Source of the DNA: Gymnogyps californianus
Lineage: Eukaryota; Chordata; Aves; Accipitriformes; Cathartidae
Reading direction: 5' to 3'
NCBI RefSeq assembly: GCF_018139145.2
Contig: NC_059473.1
Coordinates: 6,130,503 to 6,194,502, forward strand
DNA length: 64,000 bases
A program made the position numbers and the translations under genes. Of this stretch, positions 11,801-25,156 are shown piece by piece (within the stretch, counting starts at the first letter, position 1; each line of letters opens with the position of its first letter). The notes under the pieces were generated by a model that saw only the letters and a list, made by a program, of their open reading frames with translations, did not search any database and was not told the origin of the DNA.

Positions 11801-14800
11801 ATTATTTAAAGTTCAAAATACCAAAAGTGATGAGGTTACATTTGGACTTACTTTTAAACTAAAGTGCTCTTTAAGAAGTATAAGTCAGTATTTATTTAGA
11901 ACCAAAATAAACTTCAGCATTGGACTCCAGTGCTAAACCTCTAATGAGATTCTGTGACCCATGAAGGCTCATCTTAATCAACTGCATTTGCATTCTGTAA
12001 TTAAGCCTTATGATGACCTTGCTGGCTTTGAATATTTTATGTGTAGCTTGGAAGCCTGTTTGAACCTTTCTCGGAGTCAAATAGGTTTTTCGCAGCAATC
12101 CTGAAAGTAAAAACCTGCCCATGAGGTCCTTGAAATAACAGGTATTAGAGAACTTTCTTTTATTTTAGTTAAGTATACAAGATTGTACAGTGGATGAGAT
12201 CTGTTTAGCATAGCAGCTTGCTGGAAATACTGGGAATGAGAGCTCATATTCAATAAGCAATTTTAAAAAAATACAGAGTTTGTTTAAAACATTTCAGCTG
12301 TTGTTGTGTCTGGTGCTTCTTGTATAATAAAATGACACAGTGACTTTACAGCAATTGACAAACTCCTTGTTTTAATACACCCTTGGTGCTTCAGTGTGAG
12401 TTGCCTAGCAATGTCAGGCTGCTGATACAGCCAGAGTTTTTGCCTTGCAAGGATACGTATGTCACCTTCTTGTCAGATGTTACCTGTTTTGATCCTCAAT
12501 CTCTTTCATAAATGCTTGGAAGTTCAGTTGTCTCTTGTGGATTTTTTTTTTTCTTTTCTTTTTCTCCCTGCTGCTTCTGTTTGTTACGGTTAATTGTTAT
12601 AAGACCAGAATGAGACACTTTATTGTGGTAAGGATGAGTAACAAAAGCAACCAGGACATGTTGTTTGTTACAAAAACTTGAGTACCCCCTTTGAAATTTA
12701 ACATCAGTTGCTACAAAAAAATTACTTGCCCTTTCTTTCTGTTTTTCAAGTATGTCATACCTTGATGTTCACTGCTACAGGCAGTGTTTTGTATTCTATT
12801 TGCTGAGCTGGTGAAGTCTGAATGTTTCATAAAAGCCTCTTTGGGAGAAGGAACCAAGCAATTTCTCCTTCATGCTAGCAGCAGGGTTATTAAGGCTTCA
12901 TAACTTCTTACTCTCAGAGGTAGGAGCCAGAGAAAAGGAAGGTGGGCCAGACTTGCAGAATTAGGGGGAAAAAAACACAAGCAGCAATTTATTGCTCTAG
13001 TTCTAATCTAATTTACTGAGTCATTCTTCTGGTGGAAGGGTTTTGTATTCTCATGTTGCACTGTGGTTCCCATAGTTTTGAGGCCATTATAAAAACGAAG
13101 GGAGGCCTGGAGGAAAAGATACAGAGATAGGCGTAGGCAGCAATCCCACTGCTGTCTCTCCTTGGACGTCCGTGCCTGGGTTCCAAGGGTGGGGTTTTAG
13201 TCAGAGTTAGCAGATTAGATTATATATCTGTTAGCTTGGTTTCATGTTATTTAGAGCTTGTTCTTATAAATTTAATAAGTTGATTATACAAACTCATGAA
13301 AGGAAAACTCACCAAGAAAACTGTTTAACACAAAAATACTGCTTATGGCTCAAAGTTTCTGAGCACCAAACTGCAGAAGAATATTATGAGAAAAGTATAG
13401 TTACATGCTTGGTCTGATCAGGTATGCTCCCCTAGGTATCGCTTCGTGGCTGCCATTGGTGGTAGGATCTTTGATTGGGCCTTGTATGATCATTGTGTTA
13501 TTGGATGGATACTTCTTTAAGAGTTAAAATCCAGTGTTTTGTTGCTTCTCTTCCAGGCAAAAATCAAAACTGCACAGGTGACATTACATTGTTAGCAAGC
13601 GTAAGGTACAGCATGCACCAAACTACAAGGAACTCCTGGAGGGAGCAAAAGACATTGCTGCCTAGCATTTGCTTTCCTCTCCTCTCACATTAGACAAGCT
13701 CTGTTTGTTGCCATCCTGTTGACTCTGTCCCTGTAATCAGTAGTGAGCACAAAGACAGGGTAGTGTGTTTGGTTCCTCCACAGTGAAAAAAAGGTGAGAG
13801 CCTGCTGTGTCCCCTAAAGATGCATGCTTGTAAAACTGGCATCATTCAGTCTTTAGGTTTTGATGAATTCACTCCTCTTTCCCCAGCACTTCAGAAATAA
13901 GAATGCCACCATGCAGCTGCCTTGTTATTTCTGCTTGTTAGTTGGAGAAGGGACAAAATTAGAGAGTGTGTGGCTTTGAACACCTCAGTTACTGGCTGAA
14001 GGTCCCAGTCCAGCATCTTACTCATCAAATGTATACCTCCCATCCTCTTTTCCCTTTACCTCATAACAGAGTAGGTATGCAAAGGGCCTGACACTTGCGA
14101 AGCATGCAGAGGGCTTGTTGATGATTAACTGAGGCTTGTCCGGAGACTAGTGCTAGCAAAGACTATATCCTGCCATTCAAAGACATAAAGTCAAGGCCTG
14201 TGATCTCTCGCATTAGTTTCCTATGAAATACAGCAAAGCTCCCATTCAGGGGCGTGTTTGTGTCCACTTATGAATGGATGTGGGCTTCTCTACACAGACA
14301 CTGTGGGTGTCTAGTGTTTCACTTAGCAGCTTACTCATTAACAAATAAACTCATAAATTCAACATATATGTTAAAGGTATCAATAAGTCATCTACCAAGT
14401 TCAGCCAGTTCTGTGTAGTGCACATCTACATGCTGCTGAGATAAAACAAGCAATCAAACAAAAAAACCGAGACTTGACCGTGTACCTTGGATGTTATTAG
14501 CAATCAGCAGTGTTACTCAAGTTAGTGAGCCTGTTAACAACCCAGTATTAAGGTATTTCTGTTTTACCATATTATCATAGTATCTAAAAAAACCAAGCCA
14601 TACAGAGAGCCCCAGGACTTCATTGGGTTTGAAAGTGGTCAAATACACTAGAAAGAAGTTTTCTGCCCAGAACAGAAATAAACTGTGATCAGGGAATGAC
14701 TTGTAAGAGTTAAAGTTGGGAAGGTCAGACCTAAGGAAGTAAAGTAGGTTTTTTTTTTTTTTTCCTGGAAATGTCTAAGTACTTTCAGCTGTAAGTAGAG

Positions 14801-17507
14801 GTAACTCCTTTTAGGACTGCTGAAAATGAATGAAATAAGTACAGATCCTTATATAGTATTTTAATTTTCTTTCCCTTGATTTCTTTTGCCTGTCTGTCTG
14901 TTCTTTTCTTTTTCTTGCATCTGTCTCAGAAAAATTTATATGGCAATTTATGTTAATTATCCCTGGAAATTCGTAACAATGAATTACATTCAAGAAAGCA
15001 AGTTTTAGTGCAGTGTGACACTTACAACTATGCAAGTCTCACATCTCCTTTTTACAGATTACTTTCTCAATTTTGGTCTATAAGAAGCCTAATTATTTAT
15101 ATATATGTATAACATATGCATTTGTATACACCCAGGCAGTATATTGTCCTTGTAGAAACATGGACATTTGTGTATGTGGCTTCTTGCCAAGAAAACAGCT
15201 TTCCTGACGTTTAGTATATCTCTCTGTCTCAGTCTGTCAGTTTAACTCAGCACAAAACTCATTTACAGAGGACCTGTTTGCTAGGTAAAATGTCTCTGAG
15301 TAACTGCCTTGACCCTGTGCTGGGAACTTTAGTCACAGAGAGTGGCTGCTTTGGTATGGAGAAGGAGAAAGAAAAACCCAACACGACCCCTCTGGTTGCA
15401 CTCCACTTAAAATGGGCATTTCCCTGATGACCCCCGAAAGTAAATTTTAACAAATACCTTTAGAAAGGTCTCTTTGCTTTGCCCTGCTCCCTTCTTGTAA
15501 GGGGATAATGCTGTGCAGAGATATAGCGGATTTTTAGGAGCCTGGTCTCCTAGCTTTAATCATCTTCTGACATTCAATACAGACACATCTTTTGGGTTTT
15601 TTTCAAGTCTACATCTTACTCTAGAAGTAGGTAATCTTTGTATCTCTGTATCTTAGCCTCAACTGGAAAAATAGTTCACCTTATGTATGTTCTGATTGTT
15701 AGGAATGAAAGCTCTGTTTCATAGTGGCTGCAGGAATTCTAACTCTTCAGCTGTGCTCACTGATAAAAATGTACAGCCAAAAAATATGAGATATAAGATC
15801 TTTTGCTGGACTACTTTTGAGTTGATCTGGGATGACAGAACCTATTTCAGGCCAACAGTCATTCTAAGGTTTCCATGGAGATTAATGATGTCAGAGGAGC
15901 AACATCTGAGTGCAGTTTGCTAGAAAACAAGGCTATAATGTTATAGTGGAGAAGTGAAGTCTTTGCGTTTTTGTAAACTCATAGAATAGTGAAGCACATT
16001 TTCTCAGTGGATTGCAATTTGCTTTTGATTTGTGCTGAACATGAGCTGAAGTAATGCTTTTGCAGTGTGGTGGTTTTTCTGCAGTTTGCCTCAGTGCTGT
16101 AAGTGATGATTTCAGTACCATCTCATATACCATCTGTTTTAGCTTTGATTGCTGTTCTCTTTACTTGCATATTTTGTGTATTCTCATACTACCTTATTAA
16201 ACTCTGGCATTTTCTGTCTGCACTGAATTGCCTTGTCTTAAGGGTGATGCCCAGGTTTCCCTGTGAGTATATTTGCAATGCATGAGCATCAAAATTAGAG
16301 TAAGTTACAGCTCTGCTGAATTTTCTGAAATTTAGAAGCTGCCACGAAGGATAGTAGGCGTAAGAGAGGGGAGAAGTGAGAAAATGTAAAAGTTTAACAA
16401 AGGCATAATTTAAAGCTAAAATTTGACCCTTAAGAATTTGAAAACTGTTACCATTGCTTGCAGTTTTATAAAACTTAAAATGCCACTCCACTGCAGAGAG
16501 ATTACTGACCAAGGAACTGAATGTGTTAGAATCAGTAGTGAAGGTGTAGCATTTTTGCATGGGGTTTTTGCAAAGGGAGGGATTAGGAGATCTGAAGGTG
16601 CCTTGATCCCACTGAAATTTTTATCGCTTTTTAGCAATTCCTGAATGGGAAGTAGGTTCTGCAAGCAATGCTTGTTCCCTATTATTACCTAGGGTTTTTT
16701 TTCAGTTCCACAACTGCGGTTTTGCTATGCGTTATTTGAGGGATTCTTGTAAAGTTAAGTTTACCAAAGTAAAAGTCAAGAAGCAGTACTTAAATTTGAC
16801 CAATTTTTCAGGTTTGAGCAGAAAATGGGGAAAAAAAGACTTGTTGAAAATAAGAAAAATGGGGAAAAAAGTCTTAAGATTTTATGCTTAAGTTGAATTC
16901 AGTTTTATTACTAAGCCACTTGTTACTTCTATAACACTGCCTATAGAAAGGTGCTCGTGCATACATGCACACATACTGAAGAACAGTCAGAGTAACAGTA
17001 ATGATGGTAAACAATGTCAAGTCTCTGCTTTGCCTGTTTTTCTCAGAAGATTATTAAACAGAGAACAGTCTTTTCTGGAGCATCTACTATGCTTCAGTCA
17101 CCATACTTGGCTCTTGTTTCTTAACTGTAATTGTAACAGAAACATGTTTTGTGTAGAGGGAAGCACCAGACTATGTAAACTTGCTTTTATGACTTGCACG
17201 AATTATCAAAATGTACTCATATTTTAGAGAATTTATTCTTTACAAAGCAAAGTCACAAAGCACCTCTGAGCTTCGGATCCTTTTATGTCTGGGTTCAGCA
17301 GTAAAGGAATTATTTTTTCCCCCAGGCCAGTTTCTAAATTCCTGAAATGCAAAGCTTACACAGCGAGAGAATGGCCTACTCTTGTACAAACCAACTGACA
17401 GTTCCTCGTGAAAATCAGGACAAGTTAATACATTCCACATGTTCTCTGCCCCAGTTTTTCAAATTGATTATTTTGAAAAGCTAAGTAAGCCTATCTTTAT
17501 TTTGCAG
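8831..17507. other. Non-coding DNA; no gene seen
   Basis: Ordinary A+T-rich intronic or intergenic sequence. It contains a perfect 8-bp hairpin at 10,306-10,329 (reported separately), a T15 run at 14,749-14,763 and scattered short ORFs with no recognisable products. No tRNA-like or CR1-like signature was seen. Confidence 0.55.
10306..10329. repeat. Perfect 8-bp inverted repeat with 8-nt loop
   Basis: GTGGGGCA (10306-10313) is followed by the loop CGGGTTGT and then the exact reverse complement TGCCCCAC (10322-10329). Immediately downstream is a second short palindromic stretch, ACTAGAAGACTAGT (10328-10341). The stem is G+C-rich in an A+T-rich background. No terminator or known RNA family is implied. 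Confidence 0.85.
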
Positions 17508-17629
17508 GAAATGTTTGGTGCCATTCGGCAGCAATGCTGTTGAAAAGAACAAAGCTGGAACAGCTTTTGATCATGTCCTCTGAGAAATGGCCAATTGCTA
17601 TACAAGTGATATGAACAGGACTGTTTGTT

Positions 17630-17740
17630 CTCACTGGGTGCTGAGCACTTGAAAATTCATGCACTTCACTCATGAGCCTAAAAAAGAGTGAAATTCTTTT
17701 GAAGCCTTAAATATTGAGCCATTTTGAAAATCTGTCCCTG
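17630..17740 (+). repeat. Possible ancient amniote repeat remnant
   Basis: CTGGGTGCTGAGCACTTGAAAAT (17635-17657), and a second similar phrase with GAGCCATTTTGAAAATCTG near 17717-17735, resemble a widely dispersed old amniote repeat motif of the form GGTGCTGAGCACTTCTGAAAATC. I cannot name the family from sequence alone, and the boundaries are guesses. Confidence 0.25.
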
Positions 17741-18336
17741 TATGTGTAATACGAATGTATGCTATATGACTGTTTTACAGTAATGCAGTTAGAAGTGTCT
17801 GACCATTACCTGGAGGGCTGAAGCTTTTATGTATTACTTGATTTAAAAAAAGGGGAAAATCTGTTATGGGATTATGTCCTATGAAGCAATACAGTCTTTC
17901 TGCAGGTCTGGGCTTAGCGGGTTAGCGAGTTTCATATTTGGATAGCAGGAGTTATCTCAGTGTGGGAAGTGAAGCCTGCGTGAAACAGCTACAGGCTGCA
18001 GTCTTGTTCTTGTTATTTACTGTGAGAGATTAAGGTTTAATGAAATGTTCTGTAATCCAGAACAGTGTTGAAGCACCTTTTTGTTTGTTAAATGGACAGA
18101 GGAAGTACGGAGTAGAGGAAAGTTATGGAGAAAGAATATTGTTCCATATGTTTTTAAGAACATTCCTTCAGAAGAATAATTCTTCACATCTACTGAGTCA
18201 TGCAGATGGTTGCATAATTGATTGACATTTTATATGGAAGTATCCTCCCATCCATCTAAATTTCTCTCTTCAAACAATGCCTTTTGACTCGGTTCTGTTA
18301 CTAGCATACCATGTTTGGCAATGTTTCAGTATACTG

Positions 18337-18378
18337 AGTTTACTTGACCAAATACAAAGTTTACTTGACCAAATATAA
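18337..18378. repeat. 21-bp tandem duplication
   Basis: Two adjacent copies of AGTTTACTTGACCAAATACAA and AGTTTACTTGACCAAATATAA (18337-18357 and 18358-18378) match at 20 of 21 positions. It lies in non-coding sequence and looks like a recent local duplication. Confidence 0.92.
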
Positions 18379-21300
18379 AGTAATGGCGTGACAAATATAG
18401 CGATAGGAATCACTAAGCTTGCAGCAGAGCATAGCATCTTTTTTAATATTGCTGTTTTTTTGATATTTTGCTGTAAAAAACCCCAGTCAGATGTCTGTTT
18501 CCACCTCCTTATCCTCTCCTGACCTGTCACCTTTTCTCTTCTCTTTGCCCATCGTGCCAGCGGCTTTGGCAATGACAGAGCCTTTTGTAGGTATTGACCT
18601 CCACATCTCTACTGGTGGACTGTTTGCTAGTGGGAGACACCACAGCTGTTGGGAGCAACTGATCCTGGACAGAAAAAGAAGAGAAGAGGGGGGAACCCTC
18701 CACCTAGGCCACATTTAGCAAATCCTTCAATGCTTCTTGTTGTTGTTTTTAAACACTGATTTCCCTTTCCCCCAAGAAGCAAGAGGGAGTTTATTTTATA
18801 CAGTAACCTCACAAAACTGGTACTGGAAAGGCAGATGCATAAAGCACAAACTAAAAAGGAACATCAGACCGTCTGCCTTAATCTGTAGCCGTGTCAGACC
18901 TTGGTTGGCAGGAATAAGGAGAGGCTTTAATTATTTAGGAATGAGAGCTAGGACTTCTAGTGTTGGATGTCTCGCATGGAAAGTCTGCTGTATGAGCCTT
19001 ATAATTTCACTTTTTCACTTGAGAGGCATGAATGTTGTGCCCTTCAAGTCCAGCATTTATACATGGAAGTGGACGTTTGTAAGTGCACACTTTGCAAATA
19101 GCTGCATGGCTGACTACTTGTTTACCCTCCGCATGAATGTCTGCATGCAGAGTTTTGCAGGTGCAGCCAACACGCAAACATTTTTCCCATGCTCTTCAGC
19201 CATCCCATTGTTTTAGAACAGGGCCCTGTAAGTTGATATCTGATACTCTGAGGGTTTTTTTAATCAACTTTGCTATGCCACCATAATACTGTTTGTTTGC
19301 TGCAGGAGTTTTCACTTTTGGGATCAAGTAATTCCCTTAGTCCAAGATTTTCATATTAATTATTTCATTATTTCAACTAAAGAGTTACCAGTTCTTTACA
19401 TACTCTTAAGAAAGAAGCATTTTTAATTAAGTATTGTTTGATTTGTGTTTTGATGTAGTAGCATAAAAAACCCTGATGTGTCTGTATGTTCTTCAGTTTA
19501 TAAAAATGAGTGTTTTGCTTCTGCATGGGAAAAAAACCCTGAAGTTAGTAAAAAAGTTACCTTTTATAATTTGTTCCATATTAAGAGCCTTGAAGGTGCT
19601 CTGAAGTATGCAGAATGAACAGTCACTGGCTCTTACAGTTTGTACTCAATAAGGTGGTCAAAGTGGTATTGAGTCAGTGATGTCCAATCTGCACAGAAAA
19701 TCATCCAAGTTTCACAAAGTTTTAGACTTTAAAAGACTGTTCCTTGTATACTCAGAGTTTTACGCCTAAATTCTCCAAAGATTTTGAATCAGTGAGCAGT
19801 GAACATGCTACGGCCTCTCCCTCTCTTTCTTTATCCTCATAGTGCTAATATTGAGGTAGGAAAACTGCAGCATAAGCAGGGTTGCCTGGGGTGGCACAGG
19901 AGCTGCAATCGAATTGGAAATTGAACGAGGGTTTGAACTGAATCTTGGTAGGCATTGCCTGAGAGAGGAGCCTCCCTGCCTGATAAACAAGTTTTAAATG
20001 GCTCACAAACAGTCAAAGATGAGGGGGAGGAGGGGGCAGAATTTGGAATTAATGGTGGAATCAGAATTTGAAGGCCATGAGCAACTTGTATTTGGATAAA
20101 GGAGACAAGATGAAGAAAGTATGAAGATAAAGGAGAAGAAGAAATGAGATGGGTATGAAAGTTTGGAAAGGAGGCAAAGTGGCTTGAATAACAGTAGAGG
20201 AACTCACCAATTCAGCAAAACAGGGAGTCTGTGAAGAGCTGGGGGATGTCTGAACAGAGGAGAGAGCAAGCAGAAGAGGGAGATGCTTTGGGGTGTGTGT
20301 GGAAGGTGCAGAGAGGGCACCAGGGGTTTACATATACAGAGCTTAGGAATAGGAGAGGAGAGCTGCCTTACCTAGTGATGTTTGATAATAATGAGTGAAA
20401 ATTAGTTTCTGTCAAGTTGGAATAGTGATCTATCATAGAAGAGTCCCAGCAGTTAAGCCACTACACTCTGTGCCTCTGTTATTGTTGCTGTAGAGAATTG
20501 CCTTCTTCATCCTAGGGACCGTGAGCTGTGGCTGCAAATGTTGTCAGAAAGATCAGCAGAAGATCAAGGGCAAAAAAAGCTCAAATATAACCTGCATTTA
20601 GTTTCAGCTTTGCTATTTCTGTTTCAGTCCTAAAAATATGGCTTCCATGTCCAAAGCTTGTCTGTTTTCTTTTCAGCTATTCTCAGTTAAAGTTACTGGG
20701 TAATATCTGTAAACTTCATCTCACCTAAAGTGCTGTACTAGCTTTATCAGTGTACCTCATGCAGATAATGTGAAACCTTAAAACCTGGTAGAAATATATA
20801 GCATTTTTTTTCCCTTCTGCAATGTAAGTTTTTTTATTTCTTTAAAATCTATGTGTAGACTTCTCTTTTTTGAAGTCTATGGGAAAACAGTGAAGAAAAC
20901 AGCAGAGCCACATGAGGGAATTCCATATTTATTTTTGGCATTTAATTTCCATGAAGAGGAGGATCCTGTTGATGCAGAACATTTCTTTCTTTTTTTCCAA
21001 CTTGCAAATGTTTTGGAAGCATTAAAAGTTAGTTCCTTGTTGTCAAGATTCCAAAATAGATGTTTGCGTAGTAGATTAGATGTAATATTTGTATAACTTT
21101 GAAAACAGCTTTTGGGCTGGTGCTTCATAAGCAGGATATGAAGCTGTATCATCAGAAAGAGTATTACTTCTTAAATGCATGTTGCATATACAGAATTGAT
21201 CAGCTTGTAGACAGATAGTATATCACAGTGATTGAAGAGCCATGTGCAGATCATTAGTAGTATAAAAACAGGTACGTGCAGTTATAACTCTTCTCCTTCT

Positions 21301-24300
21301 CTATGTAAAATATGGTTCGTTGTAGCTAAGGTCTCAGGCTTGACTTACTGTGATTTTACCATTGCAAACCTCAGAAGGAGATGGCCTAAAACTGGAGAAT
21401 TAGAGCTTGGGAAGATAAAACATCATATACCTGAAAGGTAATTGTTGTATTTCAAAATAAAACCCTCATCTGCACCATCTGAAAAATCTGTAGAGATATA
21501 ATTTACCACCTGTAGGAAATGACTGCAAAATACTCATTCTCAGAGAAAACTGACTGAAGAAATGCTTTGGCTTCAACCTCCCATTTCTTTTAAAAGAAAA
21601 TATCAAAGCAACAAATAAGCTGTAAGAGGTCCCTTGGATTGCAGGGTCACTTTCTTCTTTTCTGGTTGGTAGTTAAGTTAGCAAAGTTGAGCAAGTGGTG
21701 GTGGTAGTGGGGAGAGGGGAGGAGGGGTATTAAAATGCGCTATCTTTTTGAATGCAAAACTTTTGGGGGGCAGATCTGTTCTGAGGTGGGTCAGCACAGT
21801 GCCTACCAAACTACCCAGGACTTTGTAGTTAAAACACTGTCTGGGAGACTTGCACTGTGTTGAGGAGTGATGGAGAAGTGAGGATCAGATTTTACCAGGC
21901 CACTCAATTTGGTGTGAGGCCTGGTCGCCAGCACTGCAAGCTAGAAGCTCTGCTGCTGAGGCCCAGGCCCAGGTCTGCATGCATTTTGATCGCTTTCTTC
22001 CAGCTGTGCCTGCAGGAGATGCTGTTTGCTGTTGGAATGTAAATCGTCCCTGAAAATGAGGTTGTCATGAACAAGCAGTACTTGGTACCTGATAATTCTG
22101 AATTATTGGGCTAGGGGTCAGTGTTCCTTAATAGATAAATAGAGAAGTCTGTGGTATTTCCAAGGGCTATCACAGCATCCATAGAGCCTGTGTGCTGCTC
22201 CATAGCACCTAAAGCAGTTCTCCTGAGTTCAGCTTTGACTGCCCTGGTACTTTTCCTGGTCACAATCACAAAGATAGCTGGATAAACCCAAGAACAACAC
22301 CTGTTTTCCTACAGGGAAACGGGAGTTAGGGTTGGATTCATTTCTTCTCTTGATCCATCTTTTGCAGTGCACTTAAATGGGAGTCTGATTAGACTCTTTG
22401 TGAGGAAATTACATATTTAACTGTAAAACTGCAGATGTAGCTATTTTCAGAAATCTACCCGCCCATCCTTGTACAGCTAAAAATGGTTTGTCTTGCCTCA
22501 GACAGAGGGATGACAAGATATGCAAGCTAGCTAGCCAGTCGGGCAAGGCTGTCTTGCCCCTTAAAGATTATACTGCTGGAATTCTTTTAAATACTGTTCT
22601 GCACAGAGTCCATGCAAATTAGCTAATTACCAGCCTCTGCTCAGGCTTCCATGAGTGCTGAATAGTGGAACAGAATGATTTAATTTCTCTAACATATTCT
22701 CTTGGCACCTTTGCATGCAGAATATGTTGCTCTAAAGTATCCCTTGATACTAGATCCTTGGCAGTGTTCCAAAAGGAGTTCAAGTTAAAAACCATTCAGT
22801 GTAATTCAAGGGTTGGTAAACCTAGATTTGTCACCTTCCCTGCATCATATGATTTTACCTTCTGTAATGCAGGCTTTCCTCTTCTCTCACAGAAGTAAAG
22901 AGATGATCTTACATAAATGTTTAAACTGTGATTCAGGGAGCATAGCTGGCACCAGTTATGCACGTGATATTCTCTTGGGAGAGTAATTAAACTGAGGTGA
23001 AGTGATCATATGAATCTTAATTTTTGCAAATTCATTACGCTTAAAAAAACTCCAATGACTATATAGAGTTCTCAGTTACATTAGTAAATGAGTGTGTTTT
23101 CCATTGTGATTTTCAGTTTTGCATTGTGCTTATTCTAAAATGCATGCCACTGTCAGAGACAGTAGTAGTGTACTTTAATTTCCCATTGAAATTCTTGTAA
23201 AAGAGTTTGTATGTAGGGTACAGGAACATTTTGACTGGCTGAGTGTAAATTATTTAAATCACGAAAAGTTTTGGGATGTGGCCAGATCTAAGCTAACAGG
23301 AAAAGGAATTTGGTCAAGAGGTTCTGTTTCTCCTCAGTAGTTGGGTCTGAATCCTAGAAACACTCTCAGTATGTGTTAACTCATTAATTTTACTGCAACT
23401 ATCAAATAAATCTAAATATAGGCATAAGCACTGGCAAGTATTTTCCAGCTAGTTCTATTAATTGAAGTGTGCTGATGTCATTGAAGATTCTTTTAACGGT
23501 AGCTGCATTCTTTAGCTGTCTAGATACCATTTAAAAAAAAAAAAAGCATGCCTTAAGCCTCAGGCAGGAAGGAATAGTGTCTACACATTATTTATAATAA
23601 GCCTTGGCAATCAAGAGGAAGTTGTAGATCAGCTAATTATATGTTGTTGGTTGCCTGTCTGTCATCTTACTACAGTGTTTCAATGACCCGAGATACCACA
23701 ATTTCAAATTGAGAAAATTGATTTCATTTTCATTATCTTTAATAGTTAAACAATAGTGTTCTCTCCCTATAAAATGGTAAACATAGAACAAAAGTATGTA
23801 TTGAAAGTTCAGAAGATCAGTGTATTGTATGTGTTTCTTTGCTTAGTAGAGGTTCTCTTTGCTGTGTCTTTCAAAAATCATGGATTAAGGCCCCATTTCA
23901 ATTTATTTCAACAGCATCAATCTCATAAATATCAGCATAAGTAGAATACCCCCCCAAGACACAGAGTAGTTGCTAAGTGAAACTAGCTGTAATATGTGTA
24001 GTTAACCCTTTGTAAGTATTTGTAGATTATAGTATTGACGTCATAGTTGGACCTTGTTAATCACATCTTTGTTTAGATGGGACTACATGTAGATCTGTCT
24101 CGAAAAGCTCATATGTTCTCATTCTTCCTTAATTCCTTGCATCTTTTTAATCCAGGCTGAAGCTGGATTGAAAATTATAGGTAGTAAATCTCATGCAAGT
24201 ACTATAATTTATTTCAGTGACCTAAACATGATAATAAGGATTGTGTGGAAAAGCACTTTGGTCCCTAGCTTGTTTTCTATTTTAAACAGCTAAAAGCAGC

Positions 24301-25100
24301 AGTCTGGCACTAAGCTAAAATTAAGTGTATTTTGCAGCCCCTAAAGAATTGTGTTCCTATTTTTTGGGCATCCTTATTTTTATAATAATTAATTTCAAAT
24401 CAGTTAGACTATATTTAAAAAGGAAAAGTGTTTCAAAATTGTGTAAACTGGAAACTACGTAGCAAAAACATTTACCAGTTTTCTTTCAAACTTGTAATGG
24501 CTTATTCTTTAAGCAAAATATTCCCAGCCAAGTTCCATAAACTGAGATGCTGGCCTTTCAAGATCGCTTCTGACCACTGGCCCAGCATGTGCTGATATCT
24601 TAGCTGTCACAGCATGCTGTTTTGTCATTTCTGAAAGAGCCTGCACATCTGAATTCCTGATTGTAGGTCATACTGGAAATCAGTATTTTTAATTACCGCT
24701 TGTATTTCAGGGGAAAAAAAAAATCATTTGAAGTACTGTGAACTTGCCAGAATTCCTAAATTAATATCTGCTGCCAAGTTTTCAAAGAGCCTGAAGGGAA
24801 CATAGCTTCTCTAGGTGTCTTCAGGAAATTGAGACAGGGCTTAATGCAAGTCCAGTACAAAAGCTAACAATCATGCCTGATTTGGTTTTGTTTTGGATTG
24901 GGTTTTTTTATTATAATCCTCCCCATGACTTCTGAATGAATGGTAATAACTGGAGTTTGTGTGCTTCCTAATTGATTATGGTAACGAAATTCTAGGAAGG
25001 TTTTGTTGGAGTACCCAGTGTTGGGCACACTGGGTGCCCAACAGGCAGAGGAAGTGTGGTCCCTGGACAAAGAGTTGAAAGGAGAGAGATGGTATGATTA
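18379..25100. other. Non-coding DNA; no gene seen
   Basis: No supported exon or RNA gene. The longest open frame of the 5' region (18,737-19,216, + strand, 159 codons) has no recognisable domain. It includes a run of unrelated aromatic and cysteine residues typical of translated non-coding DNA. A purine-rich stretch (GA-rich on +) spans about 19,990-20,350, and an A13 tract sits at 23,533-23,545. Confidence 0.55.
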
Positions 25101-25156
25101 GACTATGAGAAAAGAGGAAAGATTGAATGAACTGGGATTGTTTAGCCTAGAAACAA
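25101..25156 (+). repeat. CR1 LINE fragment (internal part of the 3' region)
   Basis: The segment containing GAATGAACTGGGATTGTTTAG and ending CCTAGAAAC matches the conserved block of avian CR1 that reads GGGAACTGGGGTTGTTTAGCCTGGAGAA. Sense orientation is +. The sequence upstream, back to roughly 25,040, may also be CR1 but is too divergent to claim. The downstream continuation is lost after about 25,156. Confidence 0.5.

Noticed and set aside
17508..17605. Possible non-coding exon (acceptor TTTATTTTGCAG, donor GTGATA)
   Set aside because: The donor is poor, the block runs into a probable old repeat, and nothing links it to a transcript.
18737..19216. Longest open frame in the window (159 codons, + strand)
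   Set aside because: No recognisable domain, no splice or promoter support, composition like the flanks. The length is within chance expectation for 64 kb.
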